A stretch of 64,000 nucleotides of DNA from Williamsia serinedens (GCF_024171725.1 NZ_JAMTCG010000005.1:124001-188000), one strand, 5' to 3'; positions 1-8,923 are shown, counted from the first letter of the stretch. Numbers and translations: made by a program. Notes: generated by a model not told the origin, from the letters alone.

Positions 1-33
1 CCGAGTTCACAGACGCATCTCAGGCTCGGCTCC

Positions 34-73
34 TAGCCTCGGTCGTCGAGGCAGGGGACCACGAGCGAGGAGG
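34..73 (+). promoter_or_regulatory. Putative -10 box and strong ribosome binding site of the first gene
   Basis: A TAGCCT hexamer at 34-39 fits the actinobacterial -10 (TANNNT). GCGAGGAGG at 65-73 is a strong Shine-Dalgarno sequence 8 bases before the ATG at 82. No convincing -35 is visible. The RBS is clear; the promoter is an inference. Confidence 0.4.
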
Positions 74-81
74 TCGATGAG

Positions 82-543
82 ATGCGCACACGTCTGCGCC
101 TGAAGACCTCGACCCTGCTCTGTCTGGCCGGGCTCGTCGTCGCCGGGATCGGTCTCGCCTACTGCGTGCACCTCGGCGCTCAGCGCGACGACTCCGAGGA
201 CTCGGAGACGTCGGCGGCGGCGCTCGAGTATTTGACCGCGAGCTCCACGCCGAGCGCGGCCCCCGGGGCACCGGTCGTCTCGGCGCCGACCGAGGTGTCA
301 CGGTCGAAGATGCTGCTCGGGACCGTCGACTCCGTCGCCTCGTCGCAGATCGTGCTGCAGATGAAGGACGGCCGGACCCACACCATCGGCCTGACCGACT
401 CGACGCACTACGAGTCGCCCCACGCCGACAGCCCCGTGCCGGTCAAGGTGGGTGACCTCGTCGTCGTGCACGTGATGGTCGAGGGCGAGCGCATGACCGC
501 CGACCTGGTCGTCGACGGCCGTGTCACCACGCCGACGCCCTGA
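82..543 (+). CDS. Small membrane-anchored or secreted protein, DUF5666-like
   Basis: A protein of 153 residues. The basic N-terminus (MRTRLRLK) is followed by one hydrophobic segment at about residues 11-29, reading as a signal anchor or uncleaved signal peptide. An Ala/Ser/Pro linker runs to about residue 72, and the C-terminal 80 residues (LLGTVDSV..., then VKVGDLVVVHV...) look like a small beta-barrel of the DUF5666 type. It is therefore probably an extracytoplasmic protein on a single anchor. The start is set by the strong RBS at 65-73. The next gene is 60 bp downstream and has its own promoter, so this may be a single-gene unit. The domain assignment is by eye and the function is unknown. 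Confidence 0.75.
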   Translation: MRTRLRLKTSTLLCLAGLVVAGIGLAYCVHLGAQRDDSEDSETSAAALEYLTASSTPSAAPGAPVVSAPTEVSRSKMLLGTVDSVASSQIVLQMKDGRTHTIGLTDSTHYESPHADSPVPVKVGDLVVVHVMVEGERMTADLVVDGRVTTPTP

Positions 544-603
544 GGATCGTGTCGGCGCGCTCACGAGCGCCCGGCCTGACGCGGGCGGATAGTCTGTAGC
601 GCG

Positions 604-1629
604 ATGACTGCCGTCTACTTCGTGATCGCGGCCCTCGCCGCGATCGGCGCCGCCGCCCTGTTGTGGCTCGACCGACGCCGCATCGCGACGACGCGTCGTG
701 AGCGCGCCGTCTGGGGCGACGGTCACGGCTTCCGGTACGTCGCGGCCGAGGGCCAGGGTGGCGAGAGCGAACCACCGGTCCGCGACCTGCTGCACCGCGC
801 GACCATGGACGTCGCCGCCGACGCCGAGATCCGCGACCTCACCTTCGGGCGCCACTACGGCGAGATGGCCGTCGTGTTCGACATCGTCGACGTCGCGACC
901 GTGGTCGCCGTGCGGCGCTCGTCGGAGTCGGCCGTGGTGATCGACCTCCGGCAGGAGAAGGTGCTCGCTCCCGCCGAGGAGGACGTCGAACTGCTCGGCG
1001 CCATGGGCCGCCGCGTCATGTTCTCCACCCACCTCGACATCGCCCGGCGCGTCTGCGACCGACGGATGGTCGCGCTCGCCACCAACGCCCCCGACTACAT
1101 CGAGGTGCTGTGGAACGAGGGCAGCTGGTCGGTGGCGTCGATGCCGCTCACCAACGACCCCGAACGCCTCGACAGCGCACTCGAGACCGTCCGTCGCTTC
1201 ACCGATCTCCTGCGCGTCCTGCCGCCGACCTCCGAGCTGGGCGCCCGGCCCGACCCGCGTGACCCGACGGCGCCCAGTGGCCGCGGCCGCCGCGGACTGC
1301 TGGAGCCGAAGACCGAGTCGATCACCCGCGACCAGCTGCAGTCCTCGCGCGGTGCCGCGCCCGCTCGCGACACCGCCGACGTCCCCCCGCCCCGCGCGAC
1401 GCGCCCGGCCGGTCCCGACAGCGGACCGCGCCCCGCTCCGCGCCCGGCCGGACCGGACAGCGGGCCGCGCCCGACCCCGCGTCCGGCCGGATCGGACAGC
1501 GGACCGCGTCCCGTCGACGACGGCGCCCCGCGTCGTGGTGTCCAGCCGATGCCTGTCCGTCGCCGCGTCGAGCGCCGCCCGGAGACCGATCGTCGTCCCG
1601 ACGACGTCGAGCGCTCGCGCGGTGAGTGA
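604..1629 (+). CDS. Conserved membrane-anchored protein (Rv0383c-like) upstream of pyrE
   Basis: A protein of 341 residues with one N-terminal transmembrane segment (about residues 5-22) followed directly by a positive DRRR cluster, so most of it probably faces the cytoplasm. Residues about 25-215 form a folded domain without a motif I can name. The C-terminal 120 residues are Pro/Arg/Gly/Asp-rich, including three 13-residue repeats. Its position directly before pyrE and a TrmH-type methylase matches the order I recall for M. tuberculosis Rv0383c-Rv0382c-Rv0380c, which supports a real conserved gene. A TAGTCT hexamer at 590-595 lies 8 bases before the ATG, so the transcript may be leaderless. 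Function unknown. Confidence 0.8.
   Translation: MTAVYFVIAALAAIGAAALLWLDRRRIATTRRERAVWGDGHGFRYVAAEGQGGESEPPVRDLLHRATMDVAADAEIRDLTFGRHYGEMAVVFDIVDVATVVAVRRSSESAVVIDLRQEKVLAPAEEDVELLGAMGRRVMFSTHLDIARRVCDRRMVALATNAPDYIEVLWNEGSWSVASMPLTNDPERLDSALETVRRFTDLLRVLPPTSELGARPDPRDPTAPSGRGRRGLLEPKTESITRDQLQSSRGAAPARDTADVPPPRATRPAGPDSGPRPAPRPAGPDSGPRPTPRPAGSDSGPRPVDDGAPRRGVQPMPVRRRVERRPETDRRPDDVERSRGE
1402..1518 (+). repeat. Three in-frame 39-bp tandem repeats
   Basis: Three copies of a 39-bp unit start at 1402, 1441 and 1480, with the core GACAGCGG recurring at 1417, 1456 and 1495. They encode 13-residue units of the form RPAGPDSGPRPxP inside the disordered tail of the Rv0383c-like protein. Synonymous differences between copies show an established expansion. 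Confidence 0.85.
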
Positions 1630-1654
1630 CACCCACCCCACCCGAGAGGACCGG

Positions 1655-2185
1655 ATGAGCCGAGAACGACTGGCCGAGTTGGTGACCGAGCTGGCTGTCG
1701 TCCACGGACGCGTCACCCTGTCGTCCGGCAAGGAGGCCGACTACTACGTCGACCTGCGCCGCGCGACCCTGCACCACGAGGCGTCCCGGCTCATCGGCAC
1801 CCTGATGCGTGAGCTCACCGCCGACTGGGAGTACGACGCGGTCGGTGGCCTCACCCTCGGTGCGGACCCCGTCGCGACCGCCATCATGCACGCCGACGGC
1901 CGACCGATCGACTCCTTCGTCGTCCGCAAGGCGGCGAAAACCCATGGCATGCAACGGCAGATCGAGGGCCCCGACATCGTGGGCAAGAAGGTGCTCGTCG
2001 TCGAGGACACCACCACGACGGGCAACTCGCCGCTGACCGCCGTCCGCGCGGCGCGGGACATCGGTGCCGACGTCGTCGGTGTCGCGACGATCGTCGACCG
2101 TGCGACCGGGGCGGAGGACGTCATCACCGCCGAGGGCGTCCCGTACCGGCATCTGCTCGGTCTGGCCGACCTGGGGCTGGCCTGA
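1655..2185 (+). CDS. pyrE: Orotate phosphoribosyltransferase
   Basis: PyrE joins orotate to PRPP to make orotidine 5'-phosphate in the cytoplasm, the fifth step of pyrimidine synthesis. The PRPP-binding loop is plain (VLVVEDTTTTGNS, about residues 110-122), as is the catalytic-loop region RKAAKTHG. The 176-residue length suits the short actinobacterial form. The ATG at 1655 is preferred over longer frames because GAGAGGA sits 5 bases upstream and the product begins MSRERLAELV, as expected for the family. The stop TGA overlaps a CTG that probably starts the downstream methylase, implying coupled translation. Confidence 0.95.
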   Translation: MSRERLAELVTELAVVHGRVTLSSGKEADYYVDLRRATLHHEASRLIGTLMRELTADWEYDAVGGLTLGADPVATAIMHADGRPIDSFVVRKAAKTHGMQRQIEGPDIVGKKVLVVEDTTTTGNSPLTAVRAARDIGADVVGVATIVDRATGAEDVITAEGVPYRHLLGLADLGLA

Positions 2186-2865
2186 CCGAGTCCGAGGGCG
2201 CCGACGCGCCCGGTCCCACCGAGTGGGTCACCGGCGCAACCGAACCCGTCGGCGTCGGTCCGTGGTCGGCCACCCACGCCGGGCCGCCGCCCGAGGACGA
2301 CCGACTCGACCCCGACCTGCTGGCCGACGGCGACCGGCGCAACGTCGTCGATCCGTACCGGTACTGGCGGCGCGAGGCGATCGTCGCGGATCTCGACACC
2401 CGCCGGCACGCCTTCCACGTGGCGATCGAGAACTTCGCGCACGACGCCAACATCGGGACCGTCGTGCGCACGGCCAACGCGTTCGCCGCGGCGGCCGTCC
2501 ACATCGTCGGACGACGACGCTGGAACCGTCGGGGTGCGATGGTCACCGACCGCTACCAGCACATCGAGCACCACGCCGACGTCGACACGTTGATGCGGTG
2601 GGCGGGGGAGCGGGGCCTCGCGGTCGTCGCCGTCGACAACACGCCCGGTGCCGCGCGGCTCGAGACCGCTGACCTGCCGCGTGACTGCGTCCTGCTGTTC
2701 GGCCAGGAGGGACCCGGTGTCAGCGACGACGCTCGCACCCGTTCCGACCTGACCGTCTCGATCGCGCAGTTCGGCTCGACCCGCAGCATCAACGCCGGCG
2801 TCGCCGCCGGGATCGCCATGCATGCGTGGATCCGGCAGCACGCGGACCTAGGTCACGCGTGGTGA
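2182..2865 (+). CDS. TrmH/SpoU-family RNA 2'-O-methyltransferase, probable CTG start
   Basis: A SpoU-fold enzyme that should transfer a methyl group from SAM to a ribose 2'-OH of tRNA or rRNA. Motifs include NIGTVVRTANAF, LLFGQEGPGVS and STRSINAGVAAGIAM, the last two forming the trefoil-knot SAM site. The only ATG/GTG/TTG start in this frame is GTG at 2419, which would cut into the first strand of the domain (FHVAIENF). The frame is open and codon-biased back to pyrE, where CTG at 2182 overlaps the pyrE stop as CTGA. With that start the protein has 227 residues. The order matches M. tuberculosis Rv0382c-Rv0380c as I recall it. The RNA target is unknown and the start is uncertain. Confidence 0.75.
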   Translation: MTESEGADAPGPTEWVTGATEPVGVGPWSATHAGPPPEDDRLDPDLLADGDRRNVVDPYRYWRREAIVADLDTRRHAFHVAIENFAHDANIGTVVRTANAFAAAAVHIVGRRRWNRRGAMVTDRYQHIEHHADVDTLMRWAGERGLAVVAVDNTPGAARLETADLPRDCVLLFGQEGPGVSDDARTRSDLTVSIAQFGSTRSINAGVAAGIAMHAWIRQHADLGHAW

Positions 2866-2993
2866 ACCCGCGCTGAGCTTGCCGACCCGCGTCGAGCACG
2901 GCCCGGGCCCGTGCGGACGACCCGGGTGGGCAACGACGGCGCGGATCGGCGAGAAAGCCGCGGAAACGGCCCGCCCGCGCCCCGCTCGCGTCT

Positions 2994-3013
2994 CCGCGCC
3001 GAGCACGGCGCGG
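2994..3013. terminator. Hairpin between convergent genes
   Basis: CCGCGCCG-AGCA-CGGCGCGG is a perfect 8-bp stem in the 175-bp gap between the methylase (+) and the DedA gene (-). A second, shorter stem lies at 2896-2914 (GCACGG/CCGTGC). Neither has a T-tract, as is usual in actinobacteria. It probably serves both directions. Confidence 0.6.
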
Positions 3014-3040
3014 AACCGCGAGTACCGCGCGAGAGCGAGG

Positions 3041-3766
3041 TCAGTCGCGCGGGAGTTCCGGCTCGGCGGCCTCGGGGACACCGGCGGCCGCGGCGTTCGG
3101 CTTCTCGGCACGACGGCGCTTGTAGTACTCCCAGAAGATCGGGATCACCGAGACCAGCACGATGACGATGAAGATCGGCTCGATGAGCTTCTGGATGACC
3201 TCGAACTGGCCCAACCAGTAGCCCAGCAGCGTGATGCCGCAGCCCCAGACGATCGCGCCGACGACGTTGTAGACGGTGAAGAGCAGGAAGTTCATCCGGG
3301 CGGCACCGGCGACGATCGGGGCCAGCGTGCGCACGATCGGGACGAACCGGGCCAGGAAGATGGTGATCGGGCCGCGGCGCTCGAAGAACTCGTGGGCCTC
3401 GGCCAGGTAGCGCTCCTTCAGGAAGCGGTTGCCGGGCTTGAACATCGTCGTGCCGGCGTAGCGCCCGATCCAGTAGCCGATCTGGCCACCGATGATCGCG
3501 GCGATCGGGATGAGGATCAGCAGCTCCCACAGCGAGGCGAAGCGCTTGACGTCGGCCGACTCGCCGGCCGCGACGAGTCCGGCGACGAACAGCAGCGAAT
3601 CGCCCGGGAGGACCGGGAACAGCACACCCGACTCGATCAGGATGACCAGCAGCAGACCGACGAGCGCCCAGGTGCCGAAGTAACCGAGCAGCGTGATCGG
3701 GTCGAGGAAGCCGGGCAGCAGCGCCTGGTTCACGGTGGCCGCGTCGGCCAGGACGGTCGAAGTCAC
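3041..3766 (-). CDS. DedA-family membrane protein (Rv0364-like)
   Basis: A protein of 241 residues with four to six hydrophobic segments. It has the DedA hallmarks: a re-entrant segment with E-S-G...P-V-L-P-G-D (about residues 45-58) and F-L-A-R-F-V-P-I-V-R-T (about 135-145). Known DedA proteins are inner-membrane, proton-motive-force-linked lipid flippases or transporters; the substrate here is unknown. The start is GTG at 3766. TAGGGT at 3775-3780 on the minus strand lies 8 bases before it, suggesting a nearly leaderless transcript. pepN is divergent. A DedA gene near fba matches M. tuberculosis Rv0363c/Rv0364 as I recall it. A second DedA gene lies at 35771. Confidence 0.88.
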   Translation of the reverse strand: MTSTVLADAATVNQALLPGFLDPITLLGYFGTWALVGLLLVILIESGVLFPVLPGDSLLFVAGLVAAGESADVKRFASLWELLILIPIAAIIGGQIGYWIGRYAGTTMFKPGNRFLKERYLAEAHEFFERRGPITIFLARFVPIVRTLAPIVAGAARMNFLLFTVYNVVGAIVWGCGITLLGYWLGQFEVIQKLIEPIFIVIVLVSVIPIFWEYYKRRRAEKPNAAAAGVPEAAEPELPRD

Positions 3767-3842
3767 GGGTACACACCCTAGACGGTCCGACCTGAGGAAA
3801 CCCTGTGCGCGCGGGGCCGGTCAGCATGGAACAGTTGACGCC

Positions 3843-6374
3843 ATGCCCGGCACCAACCTGACCCGTGACGAAGCCCGCGAGCGCGCCGAGATCGTCTCCG
3901 ATCCCGTCTACCGCGTCGACCTCGACCTCACCCTCGAGGCACCCGAGTCCGGCACGCACCGGTTCGGCTCGGTGACGACGCTGACCTTCTCCGCCACGCC
4001 GGGGTCCTCGACGTTCGTCGACCTCGTCGACGCCGAGATCGACAGCATCGTCCTCAACGGCACCGACATCCCCGCCGACGCGTACGCCGACAACCGGATC
4101 GCGCTGAGCGACCTCGCCGCCGACAACGAGCTCGTCGTCGCCGCGCGCTGCGCCTACTCCCACTCCGGCGAGGGCCTGCACCGCTTCGTCGACCCGTCCG
4201 ACGACCGCGTGTACCTCTACACCCAGTTCGAGGTGCCCGACGCCCGCCGCGTCTACGCGACGTTCGAGCAGCCCGATCTGAAGTCGACCTTCACGTTCAC
4301 CGTCACCGCGCCGTCGCACTGGCAGGTGGTGAGCAACTCGGCGTCGCCCGATCCCGACGTCGTCGACGACGGCAACGCGGTGTGGCGCTTCGACGAGACG
4401 AAGCGGATGTCGACCTACATCACCGCGCTCGTCGCGGGGGAGTACCACGTCGTGCGCGACGTCTACTCCGGCGAGTACGCCGACATCCCGCTCGGTGTCT
4501 TCTGCCGGCAGTCGCTGGCCGAGCACCTCGACGCCGACGAGATCCTCGCCATCACCAAGCAGGGCTTCGCGTTCTTCGAGAACGCCTTCGCGATGGGGTA
4601 TCCGTTCGGCAAGTACGACCAGCTGTTCGTGCCGGAGTACAACATGGGCGCGATGGAGAACGCCGGCGCGGTGACGTTCCGCGACGAGATGATCTACCGG
4701 AGCCGACAGACCCGCGCCGCCTACGAGCAGCGCGCGAACACGATCCTCCACGAGATGGCCCACATGTGGTTCGGCGACCTCGTCACCATGAAGTGGTGGG
4801 ATGACCTGTGGCTCAACGAGTCCTTCGCCGAGTGGGCCGCGCACCACGCGTCGGCGGAGGCGACCGAGTTCACCGACGCCTGGACCGGTTTCACGAACAA
4901 CCGCAAGAACTGGGCCTACCGGCAGGACCAGCTGCCCTCGACACACCCGATCGCGGCGGACAACTTCGACCTGCACGCCGTCGAGGCCAACTTCGACGGC
5001 ATCACCTACGCGAAGGGCGCGTCGTCGCTGAAGCAGCTCGTCGCCTGGGTCGGCATCGACGACTTCCTCACCGGCCTGCGCGCCTACTTCACCCGCCACG
5101 CCTACGGCAACACCGAGCTGTCGGATCTGTTGCACGAGTTGGAGACCGCGTCGGGTCGTGAGCTCGACGGGTGGGCCGCGGAGTGGTTGCAGACCACCGG
5201 TGTGAACACCCTGCGGGCACGGTTCGAGGTCGGCGACGACGGGACGTTCACGTCGTTCGCCGTGGACCAGTCGGCGCACCCCGATCACCCGACCCTGCGA
5301 CGCCACCGCATCGCGATCGGCCTGTACGACATCGTCGACGGCGCCGTGGTCCGGACCCACCGCGTCGAGACCGACGTCGAGGGTGAGAGCACCGACTTCG
5401 CCGAGCTGGTCGGCCGAGAGCAGCCGGATCTGGTGCTGCTCAACGACGACGACCTCACCTACGCCAAGATCCGCCTCGACGAGCGGTCGCTGGCGACGCT
5501 GCTCGAGCACATCCACCACATCAGCGAGTCGCTGCCGCGCGCACTGTGCTGGAGCGCCGCATGGGACATGACGCGCGACGCGCAGTTGCCCGCACCACGT
5601 TTCGTCGATCTCGTGCTCGCCGGTGTCGGGTCGGAGTCGGACCTGACCGCGGTCGCGTCGCTGCTGCGCCAGGCGCAGAGCGCGGTCAGCCTGTTCAGCC
5701 CCGAGGGCGACGTCGACGCGCTGCAGGCGCGGTGGGCGCTGGGCGTCCACGACCTGCTCGTCGCGGCCGAGGCGGGCAGCGACCACCAGCTCGCGTTGGC
5801 GCGGGGCTTCGCGGCTGCGGCAACCGACGCGTCGGCCATCCGGTCGCTGCTCGACGGTGGCCTCGAGGGACTCACCGTCGACCCCGACCTGCGCTGGACG
5901 TTCGTCGGCGCTCTGGCCCGCCTCGGTGATCTCTCCGACGACGAGCTCGACGCCGAACTGCAGCGGGACCCGACCAACTCCGGCGCCGAGCGCGCCGCCG
6001 GCGTGCGGGCCATGCGTCCGACCGCCGAGGCCAAGGCCGACGCCTGGGAGAAGGCGGCGCTCGACCCGTCGACACCGAACGAGACCCGCCGTGCGTACGC
6101 GGGCGGGTTCCAGGTGTCCGGTCAGGCCGACGTCCTGGAGCCCTACGTCGAGAAGTACCTGGAGCTCGCGTCGACCGTCGTCCCGACGATGGGTGTGTGG
6201 ATCGGGCGGATCGTGCTGATCAGCATGTTCCCGCTGGCCAACCCCAGCCGGTCCACGCTCGAGCGTGTCGACGCCTGGCTCGCGGACACCGACGCCGACG
6301 CCACCGCCCGCCGGTACGTCAGCGAGGGCCGCGACGACCTCGCCCGCGCCCTGGCGGCGCGCGCCGCGGGCTGA
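3843..6374 (+). CDS. pepN: Aminopeptidase N (M1 zinc metallopeptidase)
   Basis: A cytoplasmic M1 aminopeptidase of 843 residues that removes N-terminal residues from peptides. The exopeptidase motif GAMEN is present (Glu272). The zinc site follows the family rule HExxH-x18-E with His303, Glu304 (catalytic), His307 and Glu326. The C-terminal half (after about residue 500) matches the ERAP1-like helical domain. The product begins MPGTNLTRDEARERA, the usual actinobacterial PepN start; the frame is open for 150 bp further upstream but that part has no family character. There is no clear Shine-Dalgarno. AACAGT lies 7 bases before the ATG, so leaderless initiation is possible. Confidence 0.95.
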   Translation: MPGTNLTRDEARERAEIVSDPVYRVDLDLTLEAPESGTHRFGSVTTLTFSATPGSSTFVDLVDAEIDSIVLNGTDIPADAYADNRIALSDLAADNELVVAARCAYSHSGEGLHRFVDPSDDRVYLYTQFEVPDARRVYATFEQPDLKSTFTFTVTAPSHWQVVSNSASPDPDVVDDGNAVWRFDETKRMSTYITALVAGEYHVVRDVYSGEYADIPLGVFCRQSLAEHLDADEILAITKQGFAFFENAFAMGYPFGKYDQLFVPEYNMGAMENAGAVTFRDEMIYRSRQTRAAYEQRANTILHEMAHMWFGDLVTMKWWDDLWLNESFAEWAAHHASAEATEFTDAWTGFTNNRKNWAYRQDQLPSTHPIAADNFDLHAVEANFDGITYAKGASSLKQLVAWVGIDDFLTGLRAYFTRHAYGNTELSDLLHELETASGRELDGWAAEWLQTTGVNTLRARFEVGDDGTFTSFAVDQSAHPDHPTLRRHRIAIGLYDIVDGAVVRTHRVETDVEGESTDFAELVGREQPDLVLLNDDDLTYAKIRLDERSLATLLEHIHHISESLPRALCWSAAWDMTRDAQLPAPRFVDLVLAGVGSESDLTAVASLLRQAQSAVSLFSPEGDVDALQARWALGVHDLLVAAEAGSDHQLALARGFAAAATDASAIRSLLDGGLEGLTVDPDLRWTFVGALARLGDLSDDELDAELQRDPTNSGAERAAGVRAMRPTAEAKADAWEKAALDPSTPNETRRAYAGGFQVSGQADVLEPYVEKYLELASTVVPTMGVWIGRIVLISMFPLANPSRSTLERVDAWLADTDADATARRYVSEGRDDLARALAARAAG

Positions 6375-6487
6375 CAAGACTGCCCGTGACCGGCACCACC
6401 GTGAGTTGACATACTGGCCCCACGAGCAGCGACCCCGGTGACCCCGGCCGCCGCACTCCGCACAACGACCGGTTGGAGGACCGTCAC

Positions 6488-7525
6488 ATGCCCATCGCCA
6501 CCCCCGAGCAGTACGCGCAGATGCTCGACAGCGCCAAGAAGGGCGGCTACGCCTTCCCGGCCATCAACTGCACGTCGTCGGAGACGATCAACGCGGCGAT
6601 CAAGGGCTTCGCGGACGCCGGCAGCGACGGCATCATCCAGTTCTCCACCGGTGGTGCGGAGTTCGGGTCGGGCCTCGGGGTCAAGGACATGGTCACCGGC
6701 GCGGTCGCGTTGGCCGAGTTCGCCCACGTCGTCGCAGCGAAGTACGACGTCCTCGTCGCGCTGCACACCGACCACTGCCCGAAAGACAAGCTCGACACCT
6801 ACGTCCGCCCGCTGATCGCGATCAGCCAGGAGCGTGTCGACGCCGGTCAGAACCCGCTGTTCCAGTCGCACATGTGGGACGGCAGCGCGGTGCCGCTGGA
6901 CGAGAACCTCGAGATCGCCAAGGACCTGCTGGCCAAGGCCGCGTCGGCGAACATCATCCTGGAGATCGAGATCGGCGTGGTCGGCGGCGAGGAGGACGGC
7001 GTCGAGAACGAGATCAACGAGAAGCTGTTCACCACCGCCGAGGACTTCGAGAAGACCGTCGACGCACTCGGTGCGGGCGACTCGGGCAGCCGCTACCTGC
7101 TGGCCGCCACCTTCGGCAACGTCCACGGCGTCTACAAGCCGGGCAACGTGAAGCTCCGTCCGGAGGTGCTCAAGACCGGCCAGGAGGTCGCGGTCCGCAA
7201 GCTCGGCGACGGCGCCGGGGACAAGCCCTTCGACTTCGTCTTCCACGGCGGCTCCGGCTCGCTGAAGAGCGAGATCGACGAGGCGCTGAGCTACGGCGTC
7301 ATCAAGATGAACGTCGACACCGACACCCAGTACGCCTTCACCCGCCCGATCGCCGGCCACATGCTCGGCAACTACGACGGCGTGCTGAAGATCGACGGCG
7401 AGGTCGGCAACAAGAAGGTCTACGACCCGCGCAGCTACCTCAAGAAGGCCGAGGCGAGCATGAGCGAGCGCGTCGTCGAGGCCTGCAACGACCTGAAGTC
7501 GGCCGGCAAGTCGATCGCGAAGTAG
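6488..7525 (+). CDS. fba: Class II fructose-bisphosphate aldolase
   Basis: The zinc-dependent glycolytic and gluconeogenic aldolase that splits or makes fructose 1,6-bisphosphate. It has 345 residues, close to the 344 of the M. tuberculosis enzyme. Recognisable segments are ALHTDHCPKD (zinc and catalytic residues), the EIEIGVVGGEEDG loop, GNVHGVYKPG (zinc His) and FHGGSGS (phosphate binding). The ATG at 6488 follows GGAGGA (6475-6480); an in-frame TTG at 6473 is rejected because it precedes that RBS. TTGACA at 6406-6411 resembles a -35 but has no matching -10. A strong hairpin follows the gene. Confidence 0.97.
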   Translation: MPIATPEQYAQMLDSAKKGGYAFPAINCTSSETINAAIKGFADAGSDGIIQFSTGGAEFGSGLGVKDMVTGAVALAEFAHVVAAKYDVLVALHTDHCPKDKLDTYVRPLIAISQERVDAGQNPLFQSHMWDGSAVPLDENLEIAKDLLAKAASANIILEIEIGVVGGEEDGVENEINEKLFTTAEDFEKTVDALGAGDSGSRYLLAATFGNVHGVYKPGNVKLRPEVLKTGQEVAVRKLGDGAGDKPFDFVFHGGSGSLKSEIDEALSYGVIKMNVDTDTQYAFTRPIAGHMLGNYDGVLKIDGEVGNKKVYDPRSYLKKAEASMSERVVEACNDLKSAGKSIAK

Positions 7526-7533
7526 TCACCCCG

Positions 7534-7563
7534 CCCGGCCGACGCGTCCTCGCGTCGGCCGGG
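7534..7563. terminator. Strong hairpin terminator between fba and the convergent gene
   Basis: A perfect 13-bp stem (7534-7546 pairing with 7551-7563, arms CCCGGCCGACGCG and its complement) with a TCCT loop. It starts 9 bases after the fba stop and ends 8 bases before the stop of the minus-strand gene, so it can serve both. Confidence 0.85.
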
Positions 7564-7570
7564 GCGTGGG

Positions 7571-8923
7571 TTATCCGGTGGGCTGCGACCCCGCCGACGA
7601 CGAACACACCTTCCAGGAGCCGTCCTGCGACTCGAGTCGCAGCACGACGTCCGACGTCTTGTCCGGCGAGCCGGTCAGCGCCGCGCTGACCTCGACGATC
7701 GCGTTCGTCGGGTCGACGACGCGCGCCGCCTTCACGCCGCGCACCTCGACGAGCCGCCCCGCGTCCTTCTGCGCGCGGTACTGCGCCGCGAACGCCTGCG
7801 GGTCGGTCGAGTCGTAGAACTGCTTGCGGTCACCGCACGTCACGTCCCGTAGCGTCGTCAGATCGCCGTTCGACAGCGCGGTCGCGTAGTTCTGCGCGAC
7901 GTCGGCGGCCTGGTCGGCCTGCGGGACCGCGGGGCTCCCGCGGGAGGCGAGCACCGCGATCACGACGACGACCACCGCCACGATGATCGCGGCGATCGAG
8001 CTGGCCCAGACGAGCAGCTTCCGACGGTTCTGCCCGCTGTCCGGACGTGGCCCGGTGCCGGCCGTCACCGGCGGGATGTACTGCGGCGCAGCCTTCTCTT
8101 CGGCGACGGGCGCGATCTTCTGCGGCTCCGCACGTGCGGTCTCGGGCTCCGGTTCCGGTTTTGGCTCCGGTTCGGGTTCGGCATCGGACCCCGCCTCGGG
8201 CGATGAGGGCTCGTCGGACCCCGACGGCTCCGCGGTGTCCTCGGGCTCGTCCTCGGACGACGCAGCCGCCACCACCTCGTCGGGTTCCGGGGTCTCGGAC
8301 TCCCCATCGGACGCCGACTCGTCCTGCGCGGGCTCGTCGACCCCGGCTGCGTCCTCGGTCTGGTCCTCAGCCTCAGCCTCGGCCTTGGTCTCGTCCTCAG
8401 CCTCAGCCTCAGCCTTGGTCTCGTCCTCGGGCACAGCGTCGGCCGCGGGCGCGGCCTCGGGCTCCGGCTCAGGCTCGGCGGAATCCCCCTCGTCGGCGGC
8501 GTCGTCGGTCCCCTCCGACTCGGTATCGCCGGCGGTGTCCGCCGCGTCGTCGGCGGCCTCCTCGCCGTCCGTCGCGTCGTCGACCGGATCCGCGTCGGGG
8601 GCGACCTCGTCGGGGGCGACCTCGTCCTCCGCGGCGGCAGTCGGCTCCTCGGCATCGACGTCGGCGGCGGCCGTCGGCTCCTCGGGATCGACGTCGGCGG
8701 CGGCCGGTGACTCGGCGTCAGTCGCGGCCTCGGTCGTGTCGTCGGTCGGCTCGGTCACCTCCGGTCGGGCGGTGTCCTCGGCGGGGTCCGGCGTCTCGGC
8801 GGGCGTGCTCGTCGCGGACCGTGCGGCGCTCTCGTCCGGCGCGGACGGTGTCGTCCGACGGCGTCGCAGCGATCGCGCCACGCGTCCGAGCGCGGAATCG
8901 CCGGTGTCGTCGGGATGCGACAT
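7571..8923 (-). CDS. Acidic-tail single-pass membrane protein (Rv0361-like)
   Basis: A protein of 450 residues. Residues about 1-300 are low-complexity and very acidic (Asp/Glu/Ala/Pro/Thr) after a basic start (LRRRRTTPS). One transmembrane helix follows (about 325-347, LLVWASSIAAIIVAVVVVVI). The last 100 residues form a small alpha/beta domain beginning ADQAADVAQNYATALSNGD, with two cysteines (ending WKVCSSS), like NTF2-like DUF4878 domains. The acidic part is probably cytoplasmic and the folded part outside. The neighbours fba and DUF3151 match M. tuberculosis Rv0361 context as I recall it. The gene at 33567 has the same TM-plus-domain plan without the acidic tail. Function unknown. Confidence 0.8.
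   Translation of the reverse strand: MSHPDDTGDSALGRVARSLRRRRTTPSAPDESAARSATSTPAETPDPAEDTARPEVTEPTDDTTEAATDAESPAAADVDPEEPTAAADVDAEEPTAAAEDEVAPDEVAPDADPVDDATDGEEAADDAADTAGDTESEGTDDAADEGDSAEPEPEPEAAPAADAVPEDETKAEAEAEDETKAEAEAEDQTEDAAGVDEPAQDESASDGESETPEPDEVVAAASSEDEPEDTAEPSGSDEPSSPEAGSDAEPEPEPKPEPEPETARAEPQKIAPVAEEKAAPQYIPPVTAGTGPRPDSGQNRRKLLVWASSIAAIIVAVVVVVIAVLASRGSPAVPQADQAADVAQNYATALSNGDLTTLRDVTCGDRKQFYDSTDPQAFAAQYRAQKDAGRLVEVRGVKAARVVDPTNAIVEVSAALTGSPDKTSDVVLRLESQDGSWKVCSSSAGSQPTG
8363..8422 (-). repeat. Two 30-bp tandem repeats in the acidic tail
   Basis: Two nearly identical 30-bp units begin at 8363 and 8393, with a partial third at 8423. Read on the minus strand they encode ten-residue units of the type EDETKAEAEA. 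Other imperfect repeats (VDPEEPTAAA-like) lie near 8640-8700, so the disordered tail has grown by slippage. Confidence 0.8.

Noticed and set aside
3693-3842. N-terminal extension of PepN by 50 residues
   Set aside because: The extra residues have no family similarity, overlap the divergent DedA promoter and start region, and the normal PepN start is at 3843.
6406-6434. fba promoter from TTGACA at 6406
   Set aside because: No -10-like hexamer occurs at 16-19 bp downstream.
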